This document shows positions 17,418 through 25,136 of a stretch of DNA of 64,000 bases, piece after piece. The stretch is taken from NCBI GenBank assembly GCA_025458905.1, contig JALORN010000013.1, positions 62,001-126,000 of the forward strand. The letters run 5' to 3'. The position numbers were made by a program, and so were the translations under genes. This DNA is from Steroidobacteraceae bacterium. GTDB lineage: Bacteria > Pseudomonadota > Gammaproteobacteria > Steroidobacterales > Steroidobacteraceae. The notes beneath the pieces are model-generated. The model worked only from the letters and a program-made list of their open reading frames with translations. It ran no database searches and was not told where the DNA came from. Within the stretch, counting starts at the first letter, position 1, and each line of letters opens with the position of its first letter.

Positions 17418-18401
17418 ATGCTGAATGGACTGCTGCAGGCCCCGCTCGACCGTCGCTGGCTGCTGAAGGTGGCGGCCGGCGCCATGCCCGTGATCCTCTC
17501 GACCTCGCTCGGCTCGTCCGACGCGCAGGCGGTCGGCCTGCCTTCCGCCTCGGGCAAGGCCCCGAAGGGCTTCGACCCGCTGGCTGCGAAGGACAACCTC
17601 GACGCCTACATCCGCATGACGCGCTCGATCGACCCCGGCGACGTCACCGTCGGCTGGTTCGGCGGGCGCGTGTTCTCGGTGATCGGCGACCAGGAGGTGA
17701 TCCAGCCGCTGTTCGACGTCGAGGGTTTCGGCATCGGCCGCACGCTGCCGCAGCCAGACGGTTCGTATCGTGCCCTCTGGCGCGAGGTCGGCTACTACAA
17801 GGACCTCGCGAGCGGCAAGATCATGGAGAGCTGGGCGAACCCGCTGCTGGGCGGCGAGGTGGTCGAGACCTACCCGATCAACAACGACCCCGTGAACTCG
17901 CACATGAAGTCCGAGTTCCGGCTCGGTTTCGGCGCGACCAAGGACGAGGTCTCGAAGGTGATCCCGTTCGTGATGCCCTGGCACTTCCAGGGGCCGCACG
18001 CGATGGCGGGCTTCGACGTCAACCTCGCCTGGAAGACGCCGCTCGACCCGAAGGTCTGGAAGCGCGAGTCGCCGGGCGAGATGGCGCGGGTCAGCGAGTA
18101 CCAGCAGTGGCGTGTCGACGCGAACGAGCTCGCCGACCGCAGCGTGCCGAGCCTCAAGCCCTACGGCAGCTGGAACCGCATCGCGGCCTGGCTGCCGTGG
18201 ATGCTGATGGGGCAGCGGCCCGGGCACCTCTTCTATCGCTCGCACACCCTGAAGCTCGATCGCGTCGAGGACCTGCCGAAGCACGTGCTCGACTACACCG
18301 AGAAGCGCTTCCCGAAGTACCTCACGGCGCCCGAGAAATGGGTCGAGCCGAACGTCTCGAGCTTCGAGATGTACGCGCGCGACCGCAAGCCGAAGGCCTG
18401 A
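17418..18401 (+). CDS. DUF1838 family exported protein
   Basis: A 327-residue protein of unknown function. The N-terminus (LDRRWLLKVAAGAMPV, then DAQA) looks like a Tat signal. The mature part resembles DUF1838: DNLDAYIRMTRSIDPGDV at its start, a GWFGGRVFSV strand, WREVGYYKDLASGKIMESW and later VSEYQQWRV with many conserved Trp/Tyr. AAGGAG precedes the ATG at the correct distance. A second, more divergent relative follows at 18529-19428. DUF1838 genes are known mainly from proteobacteria that degrade complex organics; the biochemical role is not established. It is divergent from a Tat flavoprotein/hydrolase operon, suggesting one shared periplasmic pathway. Confidence 0.72.
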   Translation: MLNGLLQAPLDRRWLLKVAAGAMPVILSTSLGSSDAQAVGLPSASGKAPKGFDPLAAKDNLDAYIRMTRSIDPGDVTVGWFGGRVFSVIGDQEVIQPLFDVEGFGIGRTLPQPDGSYRALWREVGYYKDLASGKIMESWANPLLGGEVVETYPINNDPVNSHMKSEFRLGFGATKDEVSKVIPFVMPWHFQGPHAMAGFDVNLAWKTPLDPKVWKRESPGEMARVSEYQQWRVDANELADRSVPSLKPYGSWNRIAAWLPWMLMGQRPGHLFYRSHTLKLDRVEDLPKHVLDYTEKRFPKYLTAPEKWVEPNVSSFEMYARDRKPKA

Positions 18402-18528
18402 GGGATCCGCTCGCCGCAGGCGCTGCCCGCAATCCGGACGGCGTGCCGCCGGCTCCCGGGCACCCGTGGTGCGAGTGGCGCCGCCGCGCCTACGCTGCAT
18501 CATCGAGTCGATCGAGCAGGGGGATCAC

Positions 18529-19428
18529 ATGGCGCGTCGTAGGCACTCCGGGCCGGGTCTCGTCGATCTGATGTCACGCCGCAGCATGCTCGGGGGCATG
18601 CTCGGGGCGCCGGCCCTCGCAGGCGCGATGCTCGGCGCGCCGGGCGCAGCGCTCGCGGCCGCCGCGCCGGCACGCGCGGTCAACCCGATGCCGCCGCCCA
18701 CCTCGCAGGCGCGCGACCTCTGGCTGTCGCTGCGTGCGCGGCTCGATGGCCAGCCGACCTTCTGGTACGTGTTCGGTACCGAGTTCCTGCTGGTCGACGG
18801 CGCGGCCACGCCCTACAACGGCCGCATCGTCGTGATGGCCTCGCTGGTGAAGTCGCTCGGCGGCGGCGCCTACGACCTGCCCTACGTCGAGACCGTCGGC
18901 AGCGTGACGCCGGCGGGCGATTATTCGACGCAGCATCGCCACCCGGTGTCGGGCGAGCCGATCAGCGTCGAGGTCTCGGATCCCCTGCGACTGAGCCTGC
19001 GCGTCGAGCCGGACGGCAGCCTCACGCAGGAGAGCCGTGCCGCCAACGGCACCATCGCCCGATACTCGGGCTATTTCTGGGAAGCGATGCCCTACGGCGG
19101 CGCGCGCTCGGCGATCTCCAAGACCGACATCTTCCTGAACCGTCCCGACGGCGCGGTCGACACGCTGACCGAGATCAGCGTGCTGCGGACGCCGGCGGGC
19201 GCCCGCGCGTCGGCGGGCTTCGTGCCTGCCGAGGGCGAGACGATCACCTCGCGCACGGTGGCGAACCCGGAGCGCTACGGAGGCAAGGCCGCCTGGACCG
19301 TGGGCTACTACCACGGCCGCAAGTGCCGCACGGCCGACGAGATGCGGCGGCTGATGCGCCCGGTCGACCTCGAGAAGCACGCCGCGTTCTTCGACGCCTG
19401 GCAGCCCTGGGCGAAGGAACTCGGCTGA
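18529..19428 (+). CDS. Second DUF1838-like Tat-exported protein
   Basis: A 299-residue protein. AGGGGG five bases before 18529 supports this start over an upstream in-frame ATG at 18466. The Tat motif SRRSMLGGML lies at residues 16-25 and the signal ends near GAALAAAA. The mature region mirrors the preceding DUF1838 protein in order: an LWLSLRARLDG helix, a YVFGTEFLLV strand, YVETVGSV, then a PVSGEPISVEV segment, although sequence similarity is low. It follows the first DUF1838 gene by 127 bases on the same strand. Function unknown; the two may form a heteromeric periplasmic protein. The domain call is less certain than for its neighbour. Confidence 0.6.
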   Translation: MARRRHSGPGLVDLMSRRSMLGGMLGAPALAGAMLGAPGAALAAAAPARAVNPMPPPTSQARDLWLSLRARLDGQPTFWYVFGTEFLLVDGAATPYNGRIVVMASLVKSLGGGAYDLPYVETVGSVTPAGDYSTQHRHPVSGEPISVEVSDPLRLSLRVEPDGSLTQESRAANGTIARYSGYFWEAMPYGGARSAISKTDIFLNRPDGAVDTLTEISVLRTPAGARASAGFVPAEGETITSRTVANPERYGGKAAWTVGYYHGRKCRTADEMRRLMRPVDLEKHAAFFDAWQPWAKELG

Positions 19429-19462
19429 CCGCGGCTGCCGCCTGCGCCGCGCCGGAGCAGGG

Positions 19463-20140
19463 CTACGCGTCGAGCGGCGCCTTGCCGAAGGACGGTGCGT
19501 AGCCGAACCGCTGGTCGAGCGCGTGCACCAGCGCCCGCGCGTCCGGCGCCAGGATCGGCGAGGCTGCGTCGATGCGTGGCAGGCGGCCGTGGAGGTTGAC
19601 GGCCCGTCCGCCGACCGCCACCTGCAGCCCGGGCGCGCTGGCGAGCGCGCGCCGGACGGCCGGTGCCACCCGGCGCAGGTTCTGCGGCAGCGTGACGGAC
19701 AGCGCCAGCACCTGCGGCCGGAAGCGCGCGAGCATCGCCGGCAGGCTGTCGGTCGGTAGGTCGGCGCCGAGGAAGCGGACGTCGTAGCCGGCGAGGTCCA
19801 GCAGGTCCGCGACCATGCGCGCGGGCAAGTCGTGCACCTCGCCCTCGACGCAGGCCACGAGCACGCGCTCGTCCTTCAGCAGCGCGGGCAGCGCGCACTC
19901 GTGGAGGTGGGCCAGCGCCTGCCGCGAGATGGCGGTCGCCATGTGTTCCTCGGCGATGCCGATGACGCCCTGTTCCCACAGCGCCCCGATTCGGCGCTGC
20001 GACTCGCGGACGATGTCTTCCTGGACCTCGTCGATCGCGAGGCCGGCGGCGAGCGCCGCATCCACGACCTCCAGCGCCTGGCGGCGATCGCCGCGCAGCA
20101 GCACCTGGAGGTAGGTCTCGACACGTGCGGGATCGACCAT
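19463..20140 (-). CDS. Stand-alone cobalamin-binding protein with a CarH-like W-x9-EH motif
   Basis: A 225-residue protein made only of a helical cap domain (about 1-88) and a Rossmann-like B12-binding domain (about 92-205). The cap contains Trp55, nine residues, then Glu65-His66, the W-x9-EH signature that holds the upper face of adenosylcobalamin in CarH-type photoreceptors. The lower-ligand loop is present as EGEVHDLP with His103, followed by GYDVRFLGADLP. No MerR helix-turn-helix and no catalytic domain is fused. It could be a B12-dependent light or redox sensor acting through a partner, or a corrinoid methyl carrier. AAGGA precedes the start at 20140, and a TATGCT box lies about 95 bases upstream. 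Confidence 0.78.
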   Translation of the reverse strand: MVDPARVETYLQVLLRGDRRQALEVVDAALAAGLAIDEVQEDIVRESQRRIGALWEQGVIGIAEEHMATAISRQALAHLHECALPALLKDERVLVACVEGEVHDLPARMVADLLDLAGYDVRFLGADLPTDSLPAMLARFRPQVLALSVTLPQNLRRVAPAVRRALASAPGLQVAVGGRAVNLHGRLPRIDAASPILAPDARALVHALDQRFGYAPSFGKAPLDA

Positions 20141-20227
20141 GCGCAGGCTTCCTTGCGACTGGGCCGGTGCGCCCCGCGCAGCCCTGCGCGAGGTCGCCCG
20201 GGCGCGGCACGGCGGCCAGACGATGCC

Positions 20228-20245
20228 CCGAGCATACGCCCGCGG
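20228..20245 (-). promoter_or_regulatory. Second copy of the 18-base TATGCT element
   Basis: Identical over 18 bases to 14516-14533. On the minus strand the -10-like TATGCT (20236 down to 20231) lies about 90 bases before the cobalamin-protein start, in the 137-base gap after the GPH transporter. It suggests the cobalamin gene has its own promoter. Confidence 0.35.
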
Positions 20246-20277
20246 CGCAGGGAAAACAGGGTGCAGTTGCGCAGCGT

Positions 20278-21630
20278 TCACCGCGCCGCGGGGCCCGGAG
20301 CCGGTCGCGCCCCCCTTGCCAGCACCCACCACAGGCCGCTGATCCCGACGAAGAATGCCGGCACCAGGCCGAAGCAGGCCATGATCGCCCGCACGACGTT
20401 GGGCGGGATGGCCTGCCCGGCGGGCGGCGCCCGGTACTGGAACCACGCCAGCACGAAGCCCACGAGCGCCACGCCGAGCGCGTTCGCAGCTTTCTCCGTG
20501 AACGCGAACAGCGCCGCCAGCGTGCCCTCCCGGCGCGTGCCCGAACGGCGGCAGTCGTCGTCGATCGCGTCCGGCAGCAGCGATTCGCTGCAGAGCAGCA
20601 GCCCGCCCGCGCCGGCGCCGTTGACGAAGGACAGCACGATGAAGAGCCAGGTCGGCGCGTCCGCGCCGAGCGCTGCCCAGAGCACGCTCACGGTCGCGTA
20701 GACCGCGCTGGCGCCGAGGAAGGCGCGCACCTTGCCGATGCGGCGGCAGGCGGCGAGCCAGGCCACCTGCGAGGCGATCATGCCGATCGAGTAGACCAGC
20801 AGGAACGCCGACAGCACCGCGTTCGGCGCCTGCATCACGTAGCGTACGTAGTAGGTGGCGGTCACGGTGTGCGCAGTCGAGCCGACCAGGAACGTGGCCT
20901 TGACCAGCACCAGCGCGACATACAGCCGGCTCTGGAACAGGGTCGGCAGCGACGACCAGAAGCGGTCGCGGGCGACCTCGGTCAGGGTGGTCCGCGGAGC
21001 GGGGCGCGTCGCCACGAAGCAGGTGACGCCCGCGGCGACGATGACCCCGCCCATCACCATCGCCATGCCGGTGAAGCCGGCACGGCCGCCGCCGAAGGCG
21101 TCGATCAGCAGCGGCGAGAGGCCGCCGGCGATGAACTGCGCGGCAGCGAGCGCATGGACCCGGAAGGACACCAGGACCGCGCGCTCGTCGGGGCTCGGCG
21201 TCATCTCGGCGAGCATCGCGAGGTAGGGCACGTTGAACGACACGTAGCTCAGCGAGACCAGCACGAGTGTGGCGAAGACGTAGGCGACCTGCGCCAGCCC
21301 CTGCAGCGCCGCGGGCACCGAGAACTGCAGGACCAGGGTCGCACCGCCGAGCAGCGCGCCCGCGAGCAGGAAGGGGCGGCGGCGTCCGGCGGGCGTGCGG
21401 GCCCGGTCGCTCGCCACCCCGACCAGGGGATTCAGGAAGGCATCGACCAGCTTGGTCGAGGCGAGCAGGGTGCCGGCGAGCGCGGCCGCGATGCCGACGT
21501 AGTCGGTCATGAAGCGCAGGAAGAAGGTGCTGGTCAGGAACAGCAGGCTGGTCGTCACGAACGTGCCGACCGCCCAGCCGGCGCGCACGCGGAACGGCAG
21601 CCTGCCGTCCGCGTCGCCAGTCGCGCTCAT
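20278..21630 (-). CDS. MFS transporter of the GPH (glycoside-pentoside-hexuronide) type
   Basis: A 450-residue, 12-helix inner-membrane carrier. GPH features include the early FMTDYVG segment, DAFLNPLVGVASDRA in loop 2-3 with the GRRRPF basic motif, VPYLAMLAEMT, and the C-terminal half motif LPDAIDDDCRRSGTRREG. GPH carriers take up sugars or other small organics with a cation. It has a close paralogue at 29587-30936. The start codon overlaps the stop of the preceding hydrolase gene (ATGA), so hydrolase and carrier are co-translated, probably to handle one substrate. Confidence 0.82.
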   Translation of the reverse strand: MSATGDADGRLPFRVRAGWAVGTFVTTSLLFLTSTFFLRFMTDYVGIAAALAGTLLASTKLVDAFLNPLVGVASDRARTPAGRRRPFLLAGALLGGATLVLQFSVPAALQGLAQVAYVFATLVLVSLSYVSFNVPYLAMLAEMTPSPDERAVLVSFRVHALAAAQFIAGGLSPLLIDAFGGGRAGFTGMAMVMGGVIVAAGVTCFVATRPAPRTTLTEVARDRFWSSLPTLFQSRLYVALVLVKATFLVGSTAHTVTATYYVRYVMQAPNAVLSAFLLVYSIGMIASQVAWLAACRRIGKVRAFLGASAVYATVSVLWAALGADAPTWLFIVLSFVNGAGAGGLLLCSESLLPDAIDDDCRRSGTRREGTLAALFAFTEKAANALGVALVGFVLAWFQYRAPPAGQAIPPNVVRAIMACFGLVPAFFVGISGLWWVLARGARPAPGPAAR

Positions 21631-22520
21631 GCGCGCAGGAAATCGCGGATCGCGCGCGCCGTCTCGGCGGGCTTCTCCTGGTGCACGAACGAGCCGGCGC
21701 CGGGGATCGTCGCCGTCCGCCGGTTGCGCAGCAGCTTCTCGGCGGTGATGCGGTGACGCACGTAGGTACCGGTGTCCGAGTACACGAGCAGGGTCGGCGC
21801 CTCGATCCGCGGCAGCAGTTCCGCGAGGCCCTCGCGGCGCACGCCCCGCTCGGAGGCGCGGATCCAGCGGCCCGCGGCGGCGCGGCTGCGATTCATCTGC
21901 GCGGTGAAGGCGGCGCTCATGCCGAAGGTCCGCATCGCGCTCTCCGGGCTGCGCGGCAGCGGATCGCCATCGGGCTCGTACACCGGCGGGTCGGCGCGCG
22001 CCTCGTCGGCGAGGACCTGCGCGAGCGGGTCCTTCGGGTAGATCGCGGTGCTGACCAGCACCAGGTGGGTCATCGACTTCGGCCAGAGCGCCGCCATGGT
22101 CGCCGCGATGCAGCCGCCGAGCGAGTTGCCCATCAGCACGAAGGGCCCGACGTCGAGCTCCTCGAGCGTGGCGCGGATCATCGCGGCCGATTCCGAGAGA
22201 GTCTGCACCTGGGGCGGCTCGGTGGCCATCCGCGAGGTGCCGTGGCCGGGCGGGTCGAGTGCGACGAGGGTGTATTCCGCCGCGAGCTCGCGTGCGAGTG
22301 GCGACCAGTCGTCGATCCAGCCACCGAGCTTCGGCAGCGCGACCAACGTCGGGCCGCGGCCCGCGATGGCGTAGCCGATCACGCCGCCCGGCCGCGCGAC
22401 CGTGCCGCGTCGGGTCCAGGGCCCCTCGCCGGGGTATGCAACCGCAGGCCCTGCGGCCTGCAGGCGGGACGAGGCGGCGAGCAGTGCGCCGGAGACGATC
22501 AGCGTGCGTCGGTCGAGCAT
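21627..22520 (-). CDS. Alpha/beta hydrolase, probably exported
   Basis: A 297-residue hydrolase with a short N-terminal signal-like stretch (DRRTLIVSGALLAASS). The fold markers are VALDPPGHGTS, nucleophile elbow MGNSLGG with Ser133, acid region LVYSDTGTY, and histidine SFVHQEKP. The spacing is typical of the epoxide-hydrolase/esterase group. Its stop codon overlaps the start of the GPH transporter (ATGA overlap at 21627-21630), giving a hydrolase-transporter operon. It has no close similarity to the hydrolase at 14558. Substrate unknown. Confidence 0.8.
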   Translation of the reverse strand: MLDRRTLIVSGALLAASSRLQAAGPAVAYPGEGPWTRRGTVARPGGVIGYAIAGRGPTLVALPKLGGWIDDWSPLARELAAEYTLVALDPPGHGTSRMATEPPQVQTLSESAAMIRATLEELDVGPFVLMGNSLGGCIAATMAALWPKSMTHLVLVSTAIYPKDPLAQVLADEARADPPVYEPDGDPLPRSPESAMRTFGMSAAFTAQMNRSRAAAGRWIRASERGVRREGLAELLPRIEAPTLLVYSDTGTYVRHRITAEKLLRNRRTATIPGAGSFVHQEKPAETARAIRDFLRA

Positions 22521-22729
22521 CCGGCCAATCTAGGCCGGACTGCCGCCAGCGTCCAGCCGCCGCCGACGGTGGGCGTTGCAAGTGTCCTACAGGGCATGGC
22601 AGCCGCCTCCGGCACGGCTTCGCCCGGTCGTCCGACGTCGCGGGGACGCTCGATGCCCGCCAATTCGAGGGTCGGCCCCTCACGGGCCGCCGCGCCGCGA
22701 TCGTGGCGCGGTCCGAGGGAGGGTCTCTG

Positions 22730-24139
22730 GTGACGCGACGCCGCGCCGGATACAGGGCGGCCTGTGCTGCCGTGCTGTCGATGGTCTGCATGCAGGCCTG
22801 CGCATGGCTCGGTCCGCTGCCGGACGCCCAACTCGACCGGACGCGGCCGCTGGACCGGCGCGCCGCGCCGTTGCGGCTGGTCGGCCCGGACGGACGCGTG
22901 CCGCGCGCGACCCGCGAGCGGATCACGCGGCGGCTCGCCGAGATCGGCGAGGACAACCTGCTCGCGAGGCACCTCGCGGCGATGGAGGAGGTCAGTCCCG
23001 CGCCGCTGGTCGCGGGCAACGAGGTCGGCCTGCTGGTCGATGGCCCCCAGACCTACGCCGCGGTGTTCGAGGCGATCGAGCGTGCCCGTGACCACGTCAA
23101 CCTCGAGACCTACATCTTCGACGACGCACGGCACCGCGGTACCCGCCTGACCGACCTGCTGGTCGCAGCGGCGTCGCGCCGGGTCACGGTCAACCTGCTG
23201 TACGACGCGCTCGGATCGATGGGCACCGATGCTGCGATCTTCGAGCGCCTGCGGGCAGCCGGCGTGCAGCTCTGTGCGTTCAACCCGCTGAACCCCGCCG
23301 ACTCGCGCACCGGCCGCTACGCACAGCGCACGCACCGCAAGATCGTGGTGGTGGACGGCCGCGTCGCCTTCAGTGGCGGGCTCAACTTCAGCGGCGAATA
23401 CGCCTCGTCGTCGAGCGCGATCATCCGCCGCGGCCGGCCGACGATCGAGGACGGCTGGCGCGACACCCACGTGCAGGTCGAGGGGCCCGCGGTGCAGGAG
23501 ATCCAGAAGCTGTTCCTCGCGAGCTGGGCGAAGCAGCGCTGCCCGGAGCTCACGCCGGCGGGCTACCTGCCACCGGCCCGCGACGCCGGGGACAAGCTGC
23601 TGCGCCTCGACGCCAGCTCGATCGACGACCGCCCGGGCGAGACCTACGTCGCGGCGCTCGCCGCGGTGAGCTTCGCGCGCCGGAGCATCGACGTGACCAT
23701 GGCGTACTTCGCGCCGGACGACCGCTTGCAGGAGGCGCTGGTCGATGCGGCCCGGCGCGGCGTCCGGGTGCGGATGCTGCTGCCCGGCATCAGCGACTTC
23801 ACGGGCATCCTGCATGCCGGCCGCGCCCACTATGGCCCGCTGCTCGAGGCCGGCATCGAGATCCACGAGGAGCCGCGGGCCTTCGTCCACGCCAAGACGC
23901 TGGTCGTCGACGGCATCTGGTCGACCGTGGGCTCGGCCAACTGGGACTATCGCAGCTTCGCGGACAACGACGAGCTGAACGTGGTGGTGATCGACGCGGA
24001 GTTCGCCGCGCGCATGACGGCCCTCTTCGAACGCGACCTGGCGCCGGCGAGACGCATCACCCTCGAGGCATGGCGCGCCCGCCCGTTGTGGCGCAGGAGC
24101 GTCGAGGGGTTCTGGCGCCTCTGGGAGCGGCTCCTCTGA
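22730..24139 (+). CDS. Phospholipase D family protein, cardiolipin synthase-like, probable lipoprotein
   Basis: A 469-residue protein. A GTG start at 22730 preceded by GAGGGAGGG gives an N-terminus MTRRRAGYR, a hydrophobic stretch and Cys24 in MQAC, a plausible lipoprotein cleavage site. Two intact HKD motifs are present: HRKIVVVDG from His202 and HAKTLVVDG from His387, each followed by the usual SGGLNFS and GSANWD. This is the arrangement of cardiolipin synthases and other PLD phosphatidyltransferases. It is a monocistronic gene divergent from the hydrolase/GPH operon. Cardiolipin synthases are normally membrane-anchored by helices, so the lipoprotein form may instead be a periplasmic PLD. 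Confidence 0.8.
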   Translation: MTRRRAGYRAACAAVLSMVCMQACAWLGPLPDAQLDRTRPLDRRAAPLRLVGPDGRVPRATRERITRRLAEIGEDNLLARHLAAMEEVSPAPLVAGNEVGLLVDGPQTYAAVFEAIERARDHVNLETYIFDDARHRGTRLTDLLVAAASRRVTVNLLYDALGSMGTDAAIFERLRAAGVQLCAFNPLNPADSRTGRYAQRTHRKIVVVDGRVAFSGGLNFSGEYASSSSAIIRRGRPTIEDGWRDTHVQVEGPAVQEIQKLFLASWAKQRCPELTPAGYLPPARDAGDKLLRLDASSIDDRPGETYVAALAAVSFARRSIDVTMAYFAPDDRLQEALVDAARRGVRVRMLLPGISDFTGILHAGRAHYGPLLEAGIEIHEEPRAFVHAKTLVVDGIWSTVGSANWDYRSFADNDELNVVVIDAEFAARMTALFERDLAPARRITLEAWRARPLWRRSVEGFWRLWERLL

Positions 24140-24201
24140 GACGGCGGCACGGGCCCGCCGCCGCGACGGCGCCCCGCCGGGCGAGACGGCGAGGCTCTCG
24201 C

Positions 24202-24231
24202 TTGGACAGTCCTGGGCGCGCCGCCTAAGGT
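24202..24231 (+). promoter_or_regulatory. Candidate sigma-70 promoter
   Basis: TTGGAC (24202-24207), an 18-base spacer and TAAGGT (24226-24231) lie 41 bases before the ATG at 24273, within the 133-base gap after the PLD gene. The -35 starts with TTG; the -10 matches only half of the consensus. Confidence 0.35.
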
Positions 24232-24272
24232 ATCGCGGTCGACGCTCGCCACGCGTCTCGCGGAGCACGGAC

Positions 24273-25091
24273 ATGAATCGTCGTGATGCCCTGGGTCTCG
24301 GCCTCGCCGTCGGCGCAGGGGCCACCGCGGGAACGTCGGCAGCGGCGGCCTCTGCCGCCTCGCCGTCCACGATCCCCGCCGGCCCCGTGCCGGTGCTGGT
24401 GATCGCCGCGACCGCGCGCTCGGCGCCGGAGATCCTCGCGCAGGCGCTGGCGCAGGGCCGCAAGGTGACCGCGCTGGCGCGCAGTCCCGGGAAGGTCGAG
24501 TCGCCGCCGCACCCGAACCTCACGCTCGTGCGCGGCGACGTCTACGACGTGGCGAGCCTCGCGGCGGCCATGACCGGGCGCGAGGCGGTGATCTCGCTGG
24601 TCGGGCCGCGGGTCGTCGACCACTCCAAGGAAGTCGGCTTCGTCGACGTCTACTCGGTCGGCACGGCGACGATCCTCGCGGCGATGCGGCGTAAGGGCAA
24701 CCGGCGGCTGATCGCCGTGAGTTCGGGCGGGCCGGAGCAGATCCCGCCGGAGAAGCCGCCGGCCGAGGACAGGGTCGGCACCTGGGTGTGGAACGCGCGC
24801 AACCTCTACGGCGACATGCAGCGGATGGAGAAGATCATCGCAGTCAGCGACCTGGAGACCGTGATCCTGCGGGCACGCAACTTCGGCAAGGGTCCGCGGC
24901 TCGACAACCTGAAGCTCAAGGTCCACGACGACTACACCGACTTCGACCAGTACCGCGATCCGGCGCGACGCACGCCGGGCGAGCGCAGCCGGGTCACCTA
25001 CGCGGACTTCGCGGCGCTGTGCCTGAGCCTGGTTCAGGGCGAGCGCTTCCTCGGCAAGTCGGTCGGCGTGTATTCCGACGTGATGGTCTGA
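24273..25091 (+). CDS. Exported NAD(P)-binding Rossmann protein, NmrA/SDR atypical
   Basis: A 272-residue protein of the atypical SDR/NAD(P)H-binding group. The N-terminus (NRRDALGLGLAVGAGAT) looks like a Tat signal, so the cofactor may be bound before export. The Rossmann fold follows: VLVIAATARSAPEIL in place of the usual GATGxxG, ALARSPGKV, LTLVRGDVYD, ISLVGPR and RLIAVSSGG. The glycine-rich loop is altered (AATARS), so cofactor binding is not assured. Monocistronic, convergent with the molybdenum hydroxylase gene. Relatives include flavin reductases and redox sensors; I cannot assign a substrate. Confidence 0.6.
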   Translation: MNRRDALGLGLAVGAGATAGTSAAAASAASPSTIPAGPVPVLVIAATARSAPEILAQALAQGRKVTALARSPGKVESPPHPNLTLVRGDVYDVASLAAAMTGREAVISLVGPRVVDHSKEVGFVDVYSVGTATILAAMRRKGNRRLIAVSSGGPEQIPPEKPPAEDRVGTWVWNARNLYGDMQRMEKIIAVSDLETVILRARNFGKGPRLDNLKLKVHDDYTDFDQYRDPARRTPGERSRVTYADFAALCLSLVQGERFLGKSVGVYSDVMV

Positions 25092-25136
25092 GGGGCGGCC
25101 GCAGCGCCGCTCCCGGTTCGTCGCAGCCGGCAGCGC

